Source: Atherix ibis (taxonomy: Eukaryota > Arthropoda > Insecta > Diptera > Athericidae). Taken from it: a stretch of DNA of 64,000 nucleotides. Below the pieces are notes generated by a model. The model worked only from the letters and a program-made list of their open reading frames with translations, did not search any database and was not told where the DNA came from. Below, one piece after another: positions 49,451-60,734 of the stretch. The DNA lies in assembly GCA_958298945.1 (NCBI GenBank), contig OY282605.1, positions 40,464,811 to 40,528,810 of the forward strand, written 5' to 3'. The position numbers were made by a program, and so were the translations under genes. Each line of letters opens with the position of its first letter. Position 1 is the first letter of the stretch.

Positions 49451-49640
49451 TGTGCGCCGCATCCGTAATGCAATAACAACACCACAGCACCTATCGTACG
49501 GTGTGAGCTTTTGGTGGTAATACTACGTCACTGGTAATTTGGATGTTGACTTTCCATACCGGCTTAGGCTCAGCACCGAAGTTCACCTGCATCTCATTGA
49601 GAATTACCTGTCTTCGAGAAACAATACCATTAATGCCCAC
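49451..49640 (-). other. Possible host exon (splice-bounded, minus strand)
   Basis: Read on the minus strand, ttattgtattag precedes gtgggcattaatgg like a splice acceptor, and gcgcacag is followed by gtaaat like a splice donor. Within it one frame is open for 48 codons with a balanced composition, starting VGINGIVSRRQVILNEMQVN and continuing FGAEPKPVWKV, then stops (TAG) before the donor. I do not recognise the protein. The stop before the donor argues for a non-coding or UTR exon, or for chance. Confidence 0.3.
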
Positions 49641-50627
49641 CTAATACAATAAAAATAGTGGATTAGTATTGGATAGCAGTATTAGTAGTAGTAACAATGG
49701 TAGTATTTACAGTCGAAAGTCGATTTTAAGCTTTCCGAAGCTTAATACTCGTAGTTTCATTAATGGTTGTTATTACACAAACTTTTGTTTTTAAGTTTTT
49801 GTTTATTTTTTTTTTTGCTATTGTTTTTCTTTCTTATTTTGCATATAATATTTATATTTCTTATTTCTTTTAAATTTTATTTGCCTTCGAATGAAACGAC
49901 AAAAGTTTTTATTTAATGAAATAAGCAAGATTTTCTCAATGAAAACGATAATGAATAATGCGCGAAGTTCGATGAACGGTGGGTGGCTTATGAAAGCCAA
50001 TCAGTAGTTTTTTAGTTTTTTTGTACAAAATCTATACTAACACTTATTAACAATATATGTCAGTGCAATTTAACGGTATAGAAGTATCTTATGGACTTCC
50101 TTAATAATACTAGTAAAAAAAAATAATGAAAATATGGTAAAAACTACAAAAAAAAAAACTTTACAAAATACCAAATAACATACCATAAAAATATTACCCA
50201 AAAAAAAAATTTTTTTTAAAAGTCTACTTGTTTTGCGTAGGTGTCATTTTAAAAGGTGTTTTTTTCTTAATTGTTTTCGAAGAAAACAGCGGAAGATTAC
50301 TTATGAATTTAGTTACTTTTAAATATTTTTTAACTAATTTATTTCAATGAAAGATTTTTGTTTTCTTCTTTGAAGTTTTTTGTAGTTGAACACAAATTTT
50401 TGTAGTGAACAAATTATGTTACCTTTTTTTTATTTATCTGTTTACTTTTTTCCCCAATAGTTCTGATATTTTTAATATTTCTGGTTTAAAATTTTAATTT
50501 AAATTTAAAAAAAATATATTCTTCTTCATATAATTATAAGTTACATTTTATTACTTCGCAAATAAATTTTAAATTTAAAACGCTTAAAGAATTATTAAAA
50601 AATAAAAATGAAATTCTTGTAGATATA

Positions 50628-51918
50628 GGGTTTTCCAATAAAAGTGATATGATTTCTAAGTAATGTTTCGGCCATTTGTAATATGTTATGATCTATTTTT
50701 TTTTCATTGTATTCAGTAATGTTTACTATTTTATTATGGAGACATATACGCAAGAACAACGTTTACAAATAATTCAATTTTATTATCAAAATAATCGTTC
50801 TCCAATTGCAACTTTTCGTGCGCTTTTGCCATTTTTTGGTCGTAATAATTGTCCAAATGTGCTCGCTATTCATCGAATTGTAAAAATTTCGGGCGTACAT
50901 TTTCCTTACATAATGTTCAAGTGCCAATAAGACAAACAACCGCTCGAAGTAATGATAATATTGCTGCCGTTCAGGCAAGTGTTGCTGAAGACCCCAATTT
51001 GTCAATTCCAAGACGTTCTCAAGAATTGGGACTGTCTCAAACCACAACCTGGCGGATTTTGAGAAAGGATTTTGGTTTGCATCCATATAAAATTGTTATC
51101 ACTCAAGAACTGAAGCTATTGGAGCACCGTAAACGTCGTGAATTTGCTGATTTTGTCTTGGAACAACTTGAAAATGATAACGATTTCTTTAAGAAAATAA
51201 TCTTCTCCGGTGAGGCTCACTTTCATCTGAGTGGTGCGGTAAATAAACAAAACTGTCAATTCTGGTACGAAGAAAATCCACAAATTATTCATGAACACCC
51301 ATTACATTCACCTAAATTGACAGTTTGGTATGGTTTTTGGTCTAGTGGAATCATCGATCCGTACTTCTTCCGAAATGAAGCTGGTAACACCGTTACTGTC
51401 AATGGAGAGCGGTATAGATCGATGATAACCATCTTTTTATGGCCGAAATTGGAAGAAGTTGATCTTGACAACATTTGGTTCCAACAAGACGGGGCTACGT
51501 GCTACACAGCACTTGCAACAACCGAATTATTACGAGAAAAGTTTGGAGATTCGATTATTTCACGAAATTGTGACATTGAATGGCCTCTAAGAAGTTGTGA
51601 TTTAGCCCTATTAGACTATTTCTTGTGGGGTTATTTGAAGTCATTGGTCTTTAGCAATAAACTAGACTCTCTTCAAGCTTTAGAAGTCAATATTGAACAT
51701 ACTATTCATGACATACGACTTGATTTAGTAGAAAAAGTGCTCGAAAATGGGTTCATTGAATTCGTTCCTGCAAAAGAAGTCGTGAAAGCTATTTGAATGA
51801 CATTTTGTTCAGAATTGTATCGAATGTACTTCACATTAAATAAAAAACATTTGAATTTCCTTAACAATTTGTGTGTTTTTTTAAAAAAAGAAATCATATC
51901 ACTCTTATTCGAAAACCC
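50628..51918 (+). mobile_element. D2: nearly intact DD41D element
   Basis: The left end is gggttttccaataaaagtg after TA and the right end is the inverse. The element is 1,291 bp, close to the expected full length, with one transposase gene. Compared with D1 it is much better preserved and therefore younger. Its right flank leads directly into relic W12. Confidence 0.92.
50736..51796 (+). pseudogene. Transposase of D2, one frameshift and a catalytic change
   Basis: The start is METYTQEQRLQIIQFYYQNN at 50736. An N-terminal helix-turn-helix region extends to about 50895, where one A is missing (gtaaaaatttcgggc), shifting frame. The remaining 300 or so codons are open to the TGA at 51794. The first catalytic motif reads SGEAHF (ggt at about 51210), whereas D1 and the family have SDEAHF. 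The second, FQQDGATCYTA, is intact. The third, LDYFLWG, is 41 residues later, so the arrangement is DD41D with the first D lost. The family transposase cuts at TA sites. This protein would lack a metal-binding residue. Confidence 0.9.
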
Positions 51919-51924
51919 TTTATA

Positions 51925-52428
51925 ATGCCTGATATACATTTTGGTCTAAAGGTGTTATTGATATCGATTGTTTTTGCCTTGAACATGAAGATTTTAATAT
52001 GGAACATAGCCGGTTTTAACAAAACGGCGCCACAAGTCACACAATACAATCAATTTTCGCTTTATTGCGCGGAAAGCCTCAGAATAAGTAAATTAAATAT
52101 TTTCTGATCTCAATTGGCGTCCAATATCGGCCAATTTAACGCCTTTGGACTTTTTATTTCAGAATTAGACAAAAATCGTGCTTATGCAAAAAAATACTCA
52201 AACTTTAGAGCATTTAAAAACCAACGTACATCAAATAATGGCCAAATCACACCCCGAAATGTGTAAAAATATTATCAAAAATTGCCTAAAAAGGATGGTG
52301 TCCTGTCAGAAGTCCGTGGTAGCAATTTTGATAATGCTATACTTAATGCATAATGGAAAGTTCCAAGAAATATTAATAAATAAAATTTTTCATTTAATTT
52401 TACTTTCCGAAGCACAAGTTGGATAACC
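51925..52428 (+). mobile_element. W12: 3' half of a DD41D relic
   Basis: It starts within the GFWSKGV block (attttggtctaaaggtg, 51939) next to the right end of D2. It proceeds through tttattgcgcggaaagcctc (52061, LLRENFPG-like) and tctcaattggcgtcc (52108), then NTQTLEHLKTNVHQIMAKSH with PEMCKNIIKN at 52190-52290. It ends at cacaagttggataaccc (52413). The 5' half is absent. D2 may have inserted here or replaced it, but the expected left half is not found on the other side of D2. Confidence 0.75.
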
Positions 52429-52439
52429 CTTTTACGTTT

Positions 52440-52599
52440 TAAAGAAACGCACGCACTGAGAACGTTCGAAAAACTGTACGTGTGGTGAAATTAGAGAAAA
52501 ATTGACGGTGGCCGGTGCTGTTAACGCAGAGCAAAATGCATGCGCTCGTCAGCGACTTGAGGCTGCATATCGATAAACGTACGTGCGCTTGCAAACATT
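52440..52599. other. Short GC-richer segment, unidentified
   Basis: Between W12 and the D3 end lies about 160 bp with many CG dinucleotides (cgcacgcactgag, gacggtggccggtgctg). One frame is open for about 30 codons (REKLTVAGAVNAEQNACARQ). I cannot identify it. Confidence 0.35.
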
Positions 52600-52667
52600 T
52601 GAATTTCCTTAACAATTAGTATGTTTTTTTTTTTAAAAGAAATCATATCACTCTTATTCGAAAACCC
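52600..52667 (+). mobile_element. D3: solitary 3' end of a D element
   Basis: acatttgaatttccttaaca followed by an A/T stretch and atcatatcactcttattcg with the terminal gaaaaccc matches the last 70 bp of D2. The rest of the element is absent. Its outer flank (ttta) is also shared with D2. Confidence 0.85.
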
Positions 52668-52743
52668 TTTATTATAAAATGGCTAAAGAATTATAAACAC
52701 CAGATTTCACCAGACTACCCAGATTTATTCTGGGCAAATCTGT

Positions 52744-52775
52744 TTTTATAAATAAATAAATAAATAAATAAATAC
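52744..52775. repeat. (AAAT)n microsatellite
   Basis: About seven tandem ataa/aaat units precede the 5' end of W13. Confidence 0.85.
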
Positions 52776-53557
52776 CAGATAACCCATTTTATAGTTTGGA
52801 ATATATAACAATATTTATTTAATAGTTATTAATTATAAATTCTTTCTAATGTAATATTTATTTAGACAAAAATATGCCATTTTATAATAAATATTTTTTT
52901 GTTAATAAAAATATTCCATTTGACTATCAAAAATATATCGATCAATAAGCAAAATATCAATATATGCGGCTCTTTATAGAATGCAATGGTTTCTTTAGAG
53001 CAATATGTAGGACTTCAAAGAAGCCACTGTATATCTGAAGATGTCATTTGCCAGTATTTCTCAAAAAATGAAGTATCAGCGGCCATTATCGTCAATTCTG
53101 AGCACTTTGACCCTATGATAACCGACTTTTTTCACGTAAATTTATAGATTTTAATTTGGAGCATATGTGTATGTAATTTTTTTTAAATTGTACAATCAGA
53201 TACACAAAACAACAAAATTTAGCTTTATTGGGACAGAAAATTCTCAGGACGCATGAGTTCTAGATTTTGTGATATCGATTGTCTTTCCAGATCATAAGAT
53301 TTGACAAGATTAAAAACTAACATCCGTCAATAATGGTCAAATTATAGCCCGAAATGTGTGAGAAAATAGTCGAAAATTACATCAAAATTATCAAGTCCTA
53401 TAAGAAGTTTTACATTAATTATTTATATAATATTATACAATATTTGATGGTATAATGGTAAAATTTATTTATTATAATTCATAAAAAAATTTATTATAAT
53501 CTAAATTGGAAATATATTTTAATAAATATTACTTTCAAAAGCTCAAATTGGATAACC
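52776..53557 (+). mobile_element. W13: almost full-length DD41D relic
   Basis: Both ends are visible: agataacccattttatag at 52778 and ctcaaattggataacc at 53542. A readable stretch near 53035-53115 is SEDVICQYFSKNE with IIVNSEHFDPMITDFF. Further blocks are ttattgggacagaaaattct (53226) and tgtgatatcgattg (53270), then agatcataagatttgaca (53289, SCDLT-like) and atagcccgaaatgtgtgaga (53344, QPEMCE). The reading is broken by frameshifts. The first-aspartate region is largely lost. It is useful as a template for the W-family terminal sequences. Confidence 0.78.
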
Positions 53558-55212
53558 ACCCTTCAGAAATTCGTAATGGTTTGAATAAAATTTTTTTAGC
53601 GAATTATGCAAAATCAGAAATTAATATTAGTAAAATATAATTAAAATGATATATTTTTTACCTCAATTTAGAGATACTGTGATATTTCCATCTATTATAC
53701 AGAAATTTTGAGTACGAATCGAGTTAGTGACAAAGCCCCCAATTAAAAAAATTACAAATCACTTCTAATATCACTAAAAATGTATAAAAATAACTTTTAA
53801 AAAAATAGTACATATTCTTCTAAGAAATAATGTCATTAGGTAAGAAAATATTTTAATATAATTTTTAAAAAAATACAAAAATAAATTGAAAAAATCTCAA
53901 AATTATGGAAGTGGAAATAGTTTTGAAATTTGTGTATTTTTTTTTTCTAACTGGTGTTAAAAAATAAAATAACTCTTTTTTTTTAACTTTTACCTTTTGA
54001 AGTAAATTTAAACTGAAAAATTGTTGAAAACTATTTTCATTAAGTCCAGAAAAAAAAATAACTCAAAACAAATTAATAAATTAGAGAACAAATTGAACAT
54101 TTTGCAATTGATTTTGTTAGAATTTATCATATTGGAAGTATTGTGAAAATTTACTAGAACATGAATAGACAGCGCCTACAGGTTACAACCTCCTACCATC
54201 GTCTCTATCAAGAAACGTTTTTCGAACAAGTTTACAAAAAAAGTTATTCTATTGATTCGTTGGAGCAGGGATTTAAAATGTACTAAAAAATACCAGAGAA
54301 GCTTCAAATGGAAGAGACGAAAAAAACCAATCAAATGAAAATGGAAAACCATCAGAAAAAATCTATAAAAAATTCAACAATATTTGCATAATACATCGTT
54401 CTATCGACATTCAAATATTCAATACCGAATAGGTGAAGAACAGGTAAGGCGGACAAGTTATGAACATTAACCTTACCGCAAATACGTTAAAGGTATTCAT
54501 ATAATATCGTATTGTCTATTATTATAGAGATACGAGAATATTGTCAATTTTAACAATTCTTCGATAACTTTTTTTTTATTCGATTTTAAATTATAATTTA
54601 GTGATTTTTTTTTTGCTATAAGCCAATACAGCAAATAGGCGATCATTAGAAGAATGTATTGAAAGAAGGTCCTAAAACTAGTTAAAGTTAAACTTTCTTA
54701 ACCATTTGATAAATTCAAATACTTTCCAACAAGCAAAATCTTATTTCATTATTTATTTGTTAAAATCATATAATCGGTGTAATAAAAGTTCCCAAAAATC
54801 TGAGAACCTGATATAAAATTTTTCCTGATGAAAAAAATGGATTTCAAAAGTATTTTTATTTTTATTTTTCTTAATGCAAATGTCACCATGACTTTAAAGG
54901 TATTTATTTAATTCGCTTTCAGTCAAAAAAAAAAACAATTTTTTTTTAAAAGCAATGACAAAGAAATACTCTTTTGGAAATTTACGATTTTCTATCAATT
55001 TTATAAGACTAAGAACATAATCAACTTGAATCGATATTAGAATATTCAGAAATTCTTTTATAAATAATATTCCTTTTTCCAGTGCAGGCACATCGAAAAT
55101 ATATTACTTTTCTGGTTTATTAATAGTGTGTCAATCCACTCTTTAATTTATTTGTGGATTTTTCAACTTTTCCGATCGTCTACTATTCACTGACATTACC
55201 ATTTTTGCTTTC
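53558..55212. other. AT-rich sequence, nothing established
   Basis: No gene was recognised. A 41-codon frame at 54162-54287 (MNRQRLQVTTSYHRLYQETF) is less biased than the background but cannot be assigned. Confidence 0.45.
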
Positions 55213-55823
55213 TGAACACTAGTCTACCTCACCTCTGAGCACTATTTGCGCTCACATCAGAGCACTAATCTCGCTTACCTCTGAACACTATTCTCGCTCA
55301 TCTCCGAGCTCTATACTTCTTATCCAACCACTAATCTAGCTCACTTCTGAGCACTATTCTCACTCACTTCTGAGCACTATTCTCACTCACTTCTGAGCAC
55401 TATTCGCGTGCACCTCCTCCGAACACCATTCTTGCTCACCTTCAAGTACTATTATCCTTCTCCGAGAACTATATCCGCTCGCTTCCTCCGAGTACTATTC
55501 TCGCTTACCACCGAGCACTATACGCGCACACCTCCTCCAATCACTATTCTCACTTACCTCCAAGCATTATTCGCAATTACCTCCGGGTACTATTTTCGCT
55601 AACCTCAGAGCACTATTCGCTGTCAGCTCCGATCACTATTCTCACTTATTTCTGATCAATATTCCCGCTCAATGCTGAGCACTATTCCCGCTCATCTTCT
55701 CCGACCAATATATCCACCCACCATTACCGAGTAGTCTTCTCGCTCACTTCTGAGCAAAATTTCTACTCACCTTCTCCCAACACTATTTTCGCTCACCTCA
55801 AAGCACTATTCTCAGTCACCTTC
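55213..55823. repeat. Minisatellite, 23/26 bp unit, about 26 copies
   Basis: The unit is close to gcactattctcgctcacttc plus tga, 23 bp. Many units are 26 bp because of an extra ctc-type triplet (as in cacctcctccga). Two adjacent units near 55345-55393 are identical, whereas others differ at several positions. The mix of 23 and 26 bp lengths breaks any reading frame, so it is non-coding. It is markedly less AT-rich than the flanks. Confidence 0.92.
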
Positions 55824-56464
55824 TACCATGCTCATTTTAAAAAAAACTATAGCCACAGTTGAACTTAAGTGACTATTTCAAACTCTCAGTTTGGTTTGTA
55901 ACATTTTTTCTTATCATACAACTGAATTATGTTTTCTGTAAATGAATTTTTTATATAGAGACAACTGGTTGCGTTTTGTTGTACTAAAGCAAAAATCTCC
56001 TTCAAGTTTCCAAAACTTTTGCCTAAATTTTATTAAAATTAATTGTTTTTCATTCGTTGCAAACATTAACATTTTCTGCCATTTGAAAAATAGATAGACT
56101 TTCGCTTTTATCCTTGATAGATATTGTATATTTCATCCTGTTCTGCGAATCAAAAAATATTTGAAAAATTCTTAGTAATGAATTTAAATTTTTTCTAAAA
56201 TCTTTTGCGCATATAAAAGAAAAAAAAACATGAAAAATATCTTAAAATTATTATTGAAAAAAGATTTTAAAAAAACATATGTTAGTGAAAAAGAATTTGA
56301 AAAAATATACTTTTCCCGATATTAGCATAAAAACAAGAATATTCAAACCAAAATTTCTACCCATAATATTTTAGTTTACCAAAAAACTCATGAAAATAAA
56401 GTCACGCATAAATTCATATGAAATAAGTTAATTATAGAGGTAATGAGACTCTTACTGGTCCATT
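55824..56464. other. AT-rich sequence, nothing recognised
   Basis: No feature was identified between the minisatellite and relic Y4. Confidence 0.5.
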
Positions 56465-56890
56465 CAAACTAACAAATGATTTACGAAAATACACTTACAT
56501 TTCGCTTAGTTATGGCCTCATGATCATGGCGCTACATCACTGCCCCTGACTCATGGACCAGAGACCTAACTTATACATTAACATATAAAAAACTTCTGAA
56601 TTTACAAAAATTGCTCGAAAATTTGTAAAAAAATGCTTGTCGAAGTATTTAGAAATTTATTTAAAAAGTGTTCTTCAGACTTTTACTATTATCGGACAAC
56701 AAAGTTATTAGTGAATTTCTGGGCAATAATTTATCTTTATTTTTATATGTTACATTAATGTTATCGGCTTCAAAATAAGTCTCTTGTGCAACAAGCGTTG
56801 TAGTTTTCATAGCAATACTGGAAGGCTTCAACTCCTTTGGTTGCTATCAACCAAGATGATGTCCTTTCAAATGATTTCTTATCTTAGAGA
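56465..56890 (-). mobile_element. Y4: mariner relic, minus strand
   Basis: On the minus strand, ggagttgaagccttccagta (about 56835) and ttgctatgaaaactac correspond to the IPVEAFQHCYEN stretch seen in Y2. Then come gccgataacattaatg, agtaaaagtctgaagaacac (56690) and agtgatgtagcgccatgatc with atgaggcc (56540-56510), the shared tail. The alignment fades at about 56465. Upstream coding sequence to about 57060 is not clearly recognisable. Confidence 0.65.
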
Positions 56891-57252
56891 ATAAAAATAT
56901 TTTACACTAACTGATATCAGCTGTATAGTGCGTTGGGCAAAGACAGAAATAGTAATCCCTCCTTTAAACAAAAACTCGTTGTTAGAGATGGTCGTATGGC
57001 AGAAGGTGTTGTTTTTCTGAACCTTTTAAAGACTTTTTATAAAAAGAAAGTAAATTAATTTCTTGAAAGATTCAATATTTTTATCAGTTTTTGGTGTCGA
57101 TGATTACCTGAATGAGATTCGGTTTTTACTTCTCATTTTTGGGATCCTGATAAGGAACGTTTTCCATAGGCTCATTACAAAGCTGTAAAATAAGAGCAGT
57201 GAAAGAAGATGTTCCACATTTTTGATCATGAGCCCGAAATTTACGGCATATA

Positions 57253-58467
57253 CCAGGTGTATAAGCTTGAATCCGCTGTTTGGTCATAGATGGCGTGAGT
57301 GAGCGTATTAACCTACCATGGACACGCCATACTTTTTTTTATGAGTTTTACATCTGTCAACATTAATCAGTGCACATTGTCAGCAATTTCGTACAACAAC
57401 ATACATTTTCCCTTTGGTAATCATGTCTAGTTTTGTGCCAGAAAAAGAGAAAATGCGGAAAGCACTGTTTTTCTGCTTTAATTTGAAGAAATCGGCTGCT
57501 GAATTGCATCAAATACTTATGACAGTGCCTTATCCGAAACAATGTGCCGAGATTGGTTTTGCGGGTTCAAAGACGGCAATTTTGACTTGTGGGACAAGAA
57601 GCGTGAAAATCGGCCTAGGAAGGTTGAGGACCATCAATTGCAGGCTCTTTTGGACGAAGACGATACCCAACCGCAAAAAATGGTCGCGGAGCAATTGGGT
57701 GTTACTCAACCAGCCATTTCCATGCATCTGCGTGCCATTTGAACGATAGGCAGATGGAGCGACGCCAAAACACATGCGAAATCTTGCTCGGCAGACAAAA
57801 AATAAAGTCGTTCCTGCATTGAATTGTGATAGGCGATGAAAAATGGATGTATTTCGAGAATCCTAAGAGCAAGAAATCGTGGGTTGATCCCGGCCAACCA
57901 TCAACATCTTTCCCAATACCAAATCGCTTCGGAGGGAATACTATGCTGTGCGTTTGGTGGAATCAGCAGGGTATCGTCTACTATGAGATGTTGAAACCTG
58001 GTGAAACTGTCAATGCCCACCGCTATCACCAACAACTGATCAAATTGCACTGTGCTCTGCGTGAAAAAAGGACAGATTATCAACAAACACATGACAAGCT
58101 GATTTTCCTGCACGACAACGCACCATCGCACACGTCAAAAATGGTCCGAAACTGCTTGGAGATATTCAACTGGTTATTTACCAGACCTGGCCCGTTTTGA
58201 CTACCACCTGTTTTCGTCGATGGGACACGCGCTCGCTGAGCACCACCTCGATTCTTACTTGATGAGTGGTTCCGAAAATGGCTTGATGAGTGGTTTGCCT
58301 CGAAAGAGAAGGAATTTTTTGGCGTGGTATCCACAAATTGCCCGAGAGATGGGAAAAAAGTGTAGCTAGCGAGGGCAAGTACTTTGAATAAATTTGTTTT
58401 TGCTTTCTATGAAAAAAAAATGTTTTTTGTTGACTAAAAAACAGCAGATTTAAGCTTATATACCTGG
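57253..58467 (+). mobile_element. Cecropia-type mariner with both terminal repeats
   Basis: The ends ccaggtgtataagcttga and its inverse (taagcttatatacctgg) match over about 28 bp and each is flanked by TA. The length of 1,215 bp is near normal for mariner. The single transposase gene is broken. The group assignment rests on the SFVPEKE, GDEKW, SWVDPGQPS and NPK-type motifs typical of cecropia-group mariners. Confidence 0.9.
57423..58365 (+). pseudogene. Cecropia-type mariner transposase pseudogene
   Basis: The start is MSSFVPEKEKMRKALFFCFN at 57423. A frameshift near 57535 leads to CRDWFCGFKDGNFDLWDKK and LLDEDDTQPQKMVAEQLGVT, the helix-turn-helix region. Stops follow near 57741-57825, where the WVPHEL part is lost. 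The first aspartate is in VIGDEKWMYFENPKSKKSW, the second in LHDNAPSHTSKMV. After a deletion the third region reads LARFDYHLFSSMGHA in another frame. The C-terminal WRGIHKLPERWEK is still readable near 58320-58355. All three aspartates survive, but at least three frame breaks and a stop exclude function. Confidence 0.88.
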
Positions 58468-58569
58468 TAGCATTAACGTCTATCTGAGAAATTGGTTCAT
58501 ATAGTGATTCACTTCTCCATGGCACCTTCAATCTTTCGAGACTCGAAATGTGCTCCACCGACATCACCT

Positions 58570-58780
58570 GAAGCTTGTACATTTCAGTACAAATGTCGTG
58601 GCTGTGTCTAGGCCCATCGTCGTGGTTATAGATTATCCTTGTTAAAGCATTAAAAACTAGACTTCCCTTTTGAGCAGTAATTTTCAGATGCTCGCCAAAG
58701 TTAAACATGACATCCATCTGAACTAAACATGACATCCATTCTAGATGTCCAAGAAATAACTGAGAAATAATATCAATGTC
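58570..58780 (-). pseudogene. Possible R1-type LINE reverse transcriptase trace
   Basis: The minus-strand reading contains DVMFNFGEHLKITAQKGSLV followed by FNALTRIIYNHDDGPRHS. This resembles the segment after the YLGV box in R1-clade LINEs, where a phenylalanine-containing D...F..H pattern precedes KA...LTRIMPN.GGPR.S. The flanking parts are degraded and the element boundaries are not visible. It lies just downstream of the cecropia-type mariner. An unrelated coding remnant cannot be excluded. Confidence 0.5.
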
Positions 58781-58788
58781 ATCGATGG

Positions 58789-58852
58789 TACCTACAGAAA
58801 CCAATATGGACTTACAAACTAGAACTTGAGGTTGAACTAAACATTCAAATTA
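58789..58852 (+). mobile_element. Jockey-type LINE fragment
   Basis: acagaaaccaatatggactt followed by acaaactagaacttgagg and gactaa-like sequence matches about 60 bp of the 18.6 kb LINE that encodes LKPIWTYGLELWGSTKHSN. Only this scrap is recognisable. Confidence 0.6.
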
Positions 58853-58859
58853 TGATCAT

Positions 58860-60733
58860 TAAAAAAAAATTCATTAACGTCTTCCTAATCCCCTTTAGCG
58901 TTCCTAAAAAGATTCTAATTTACATTTGTATATGTAACCGAGAACAGCAATACCTCCATGGATATTTCCTTCCCCAAAACTTTTCCCGTTAATCGACACT
59001 ATTATCTTAACCAGACTGTAAATATTTTGTTGATGTAAATATCTGTAAAATTAATTTTTTTTATATTTATACCCGTTTTTAAATAGTGCTATTTATGGTA
59101 TCAGTTTTAATTATACACACATTAAAACACTTACTAGCATTAATTTAACTTAAAATCTTATTCCATATTTAAGATATTATTATTAAAAGAAATATTCCAT
59201 TTGGTAAAATATCTAAATTTCTTTATACATTTAACTGATAACGGTTAAATGGAAATGTTTAAATGAAGATGTGAATCCTTAAATAAATTTTCTAAATAAA
59301 TTACAAATAGAATTACTTCAGTATCAGCAAAGTTATCTGAGTCACTTTAGTTTTATTTCTATTGCAAATACTACCCATAATTAGTAGAAGAAAATATACA
59401 AACTCAAATATAATAAATAACAGCAAAAGTAAATAAGTTTTAATATGCATACACAAAATTACCTTGTAAGTAATCCTGTTCCAATGTTTGTTGACGCCAT
59501 GAACAAATATAATTTCACAATTGAAAAATATCTTAGATAGAAAGAAATATTCTTGAAATTGTGACAAAATTATTGCGTTTTCTGAAATGCAACAAAAACG
59601 AAAACTGTTCGAAGACAAATGCAGAATTTCGAAGTTGTGAGAATCAAAATGTGACTATCCTAGCGTCCTATCGTCTGCTAAGGATTTCTCTAAAGCTGGT
59701 ATGGAGTTCAGATTATTGCAATAACAAATTAAATTTCTAACCAACTAGAAATGCGAAATAGTAAAAGTAATGTTGATCGCGTTGCAAACAAGTTGTTCGA
59801 GAATACCATATTTTCGTCTTACCAGCGGCGAACCAACCAACCAAACGTTCCACAACACTCCTTCTGGGCGAATAGAAAACACATACCATATGGAGGATCT
59901 AAGGGAGCCGACAACTTGTTATACAGCTTCGGAAAGTGGCAGAGAACATGTGCTGCAAATAAGTGAATCCTCCTATGTACGCGGATAGAGTAATAAAAAC
60001 TGATTCAATTCCAATCGGGCTAGTAATCCTAATCCAAAATCCATTCCTACCTCGGATACAGATTCTGATACTGATTCGGACTTCAGTACTGATGCCGATT
60101 TCTTCGTCTACACTAACTTGAGCCGAAATCTAACCAAATCTAAATGGATAGAATTGCTGGAAGAACTAGCTTAAATGAATGGAGTAGAAAATGCCACCTT
60201 TAATCATAGTTAAATACAGACCGATAGTGGTAAAGCATCAGGTTCATTGTCCAACACATACGAGCACGCCGAAAGTGACTGCCATTCTCGGTTTCAGGTC
60301 TTAAATCTAATCTTGCCACACTTTCAGTTCTAGTGGCTTTGGGCTTCAGATGCTTGAATCGTACCAGACTACTCAATATTGGATACATAGTCTTGGTGCT
60401 CGATAATGAGAAGCAATATTGGACACCGCATATTGTAACCAACAAACCAAAACAGAATAATTAATCCAAAAGAACAACAAAATCTACAAATGCCCGGGAT
60501 GAACACAACAAAACTGGATTCTGATTTTCATATCAAAATAGATTCTTAGATTCTATTCTGATTGTCATAAGAATTATTAGTATTCGTATATTATTGATAA
60601 AAAGTTTTTAATTTTTTCTAAGAAATCGTAATTAATTTTTTAATTTTTTTAATATTTAGATTTTTATTTTGTTGATAAAATGCACTCTAAAGAAGATGGC
60701 AGGTTTGCGGAAAATAATCTAATAGACCTACTA
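58860..60733. other. Unannotated; less AT-rich patch at 59640-60480
   Basis: 58860-59640 is AT-rich. 59640-60480 is less AT-rich. One frame at about 60046-60175 encodes a Ser/Asp-rich stretch (SDTDSDTDSDFSTDADFF) and ends in LLEELA. Two overlapping frames at 59751-59988 are open but unrecognised. This may be a decayed element or host exon; I cannot decide. Confidence 0.35.
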
Positions 60734-60734
60734 A

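Larger units (their letters stand above)
47057..50625. other. Mostly AT-rich; CAA repeats and an exon candidate
   Basis: 47176-48850 is very AT-rich with nothing recognised. 48860-49740 is less AT-rich, holds several (CAA)n tracts (49130-49300) and a possible minus-strand exon at 49451-49640. 49750-50625 is AT-rich again. Confidence 0.45.

Noticed and set aside
55408..55602. Open frame of 64 codons across the minisatellite
   Set aside because: The mixture of 23 and 26 bp units does not maintain a repeating peptide, so coding is unlikely.
57530..58334. Several minus-strand open frames across the cecropia-type mariner
   Set aside because: They are antisense to the recognisable transposase and have no independent support.
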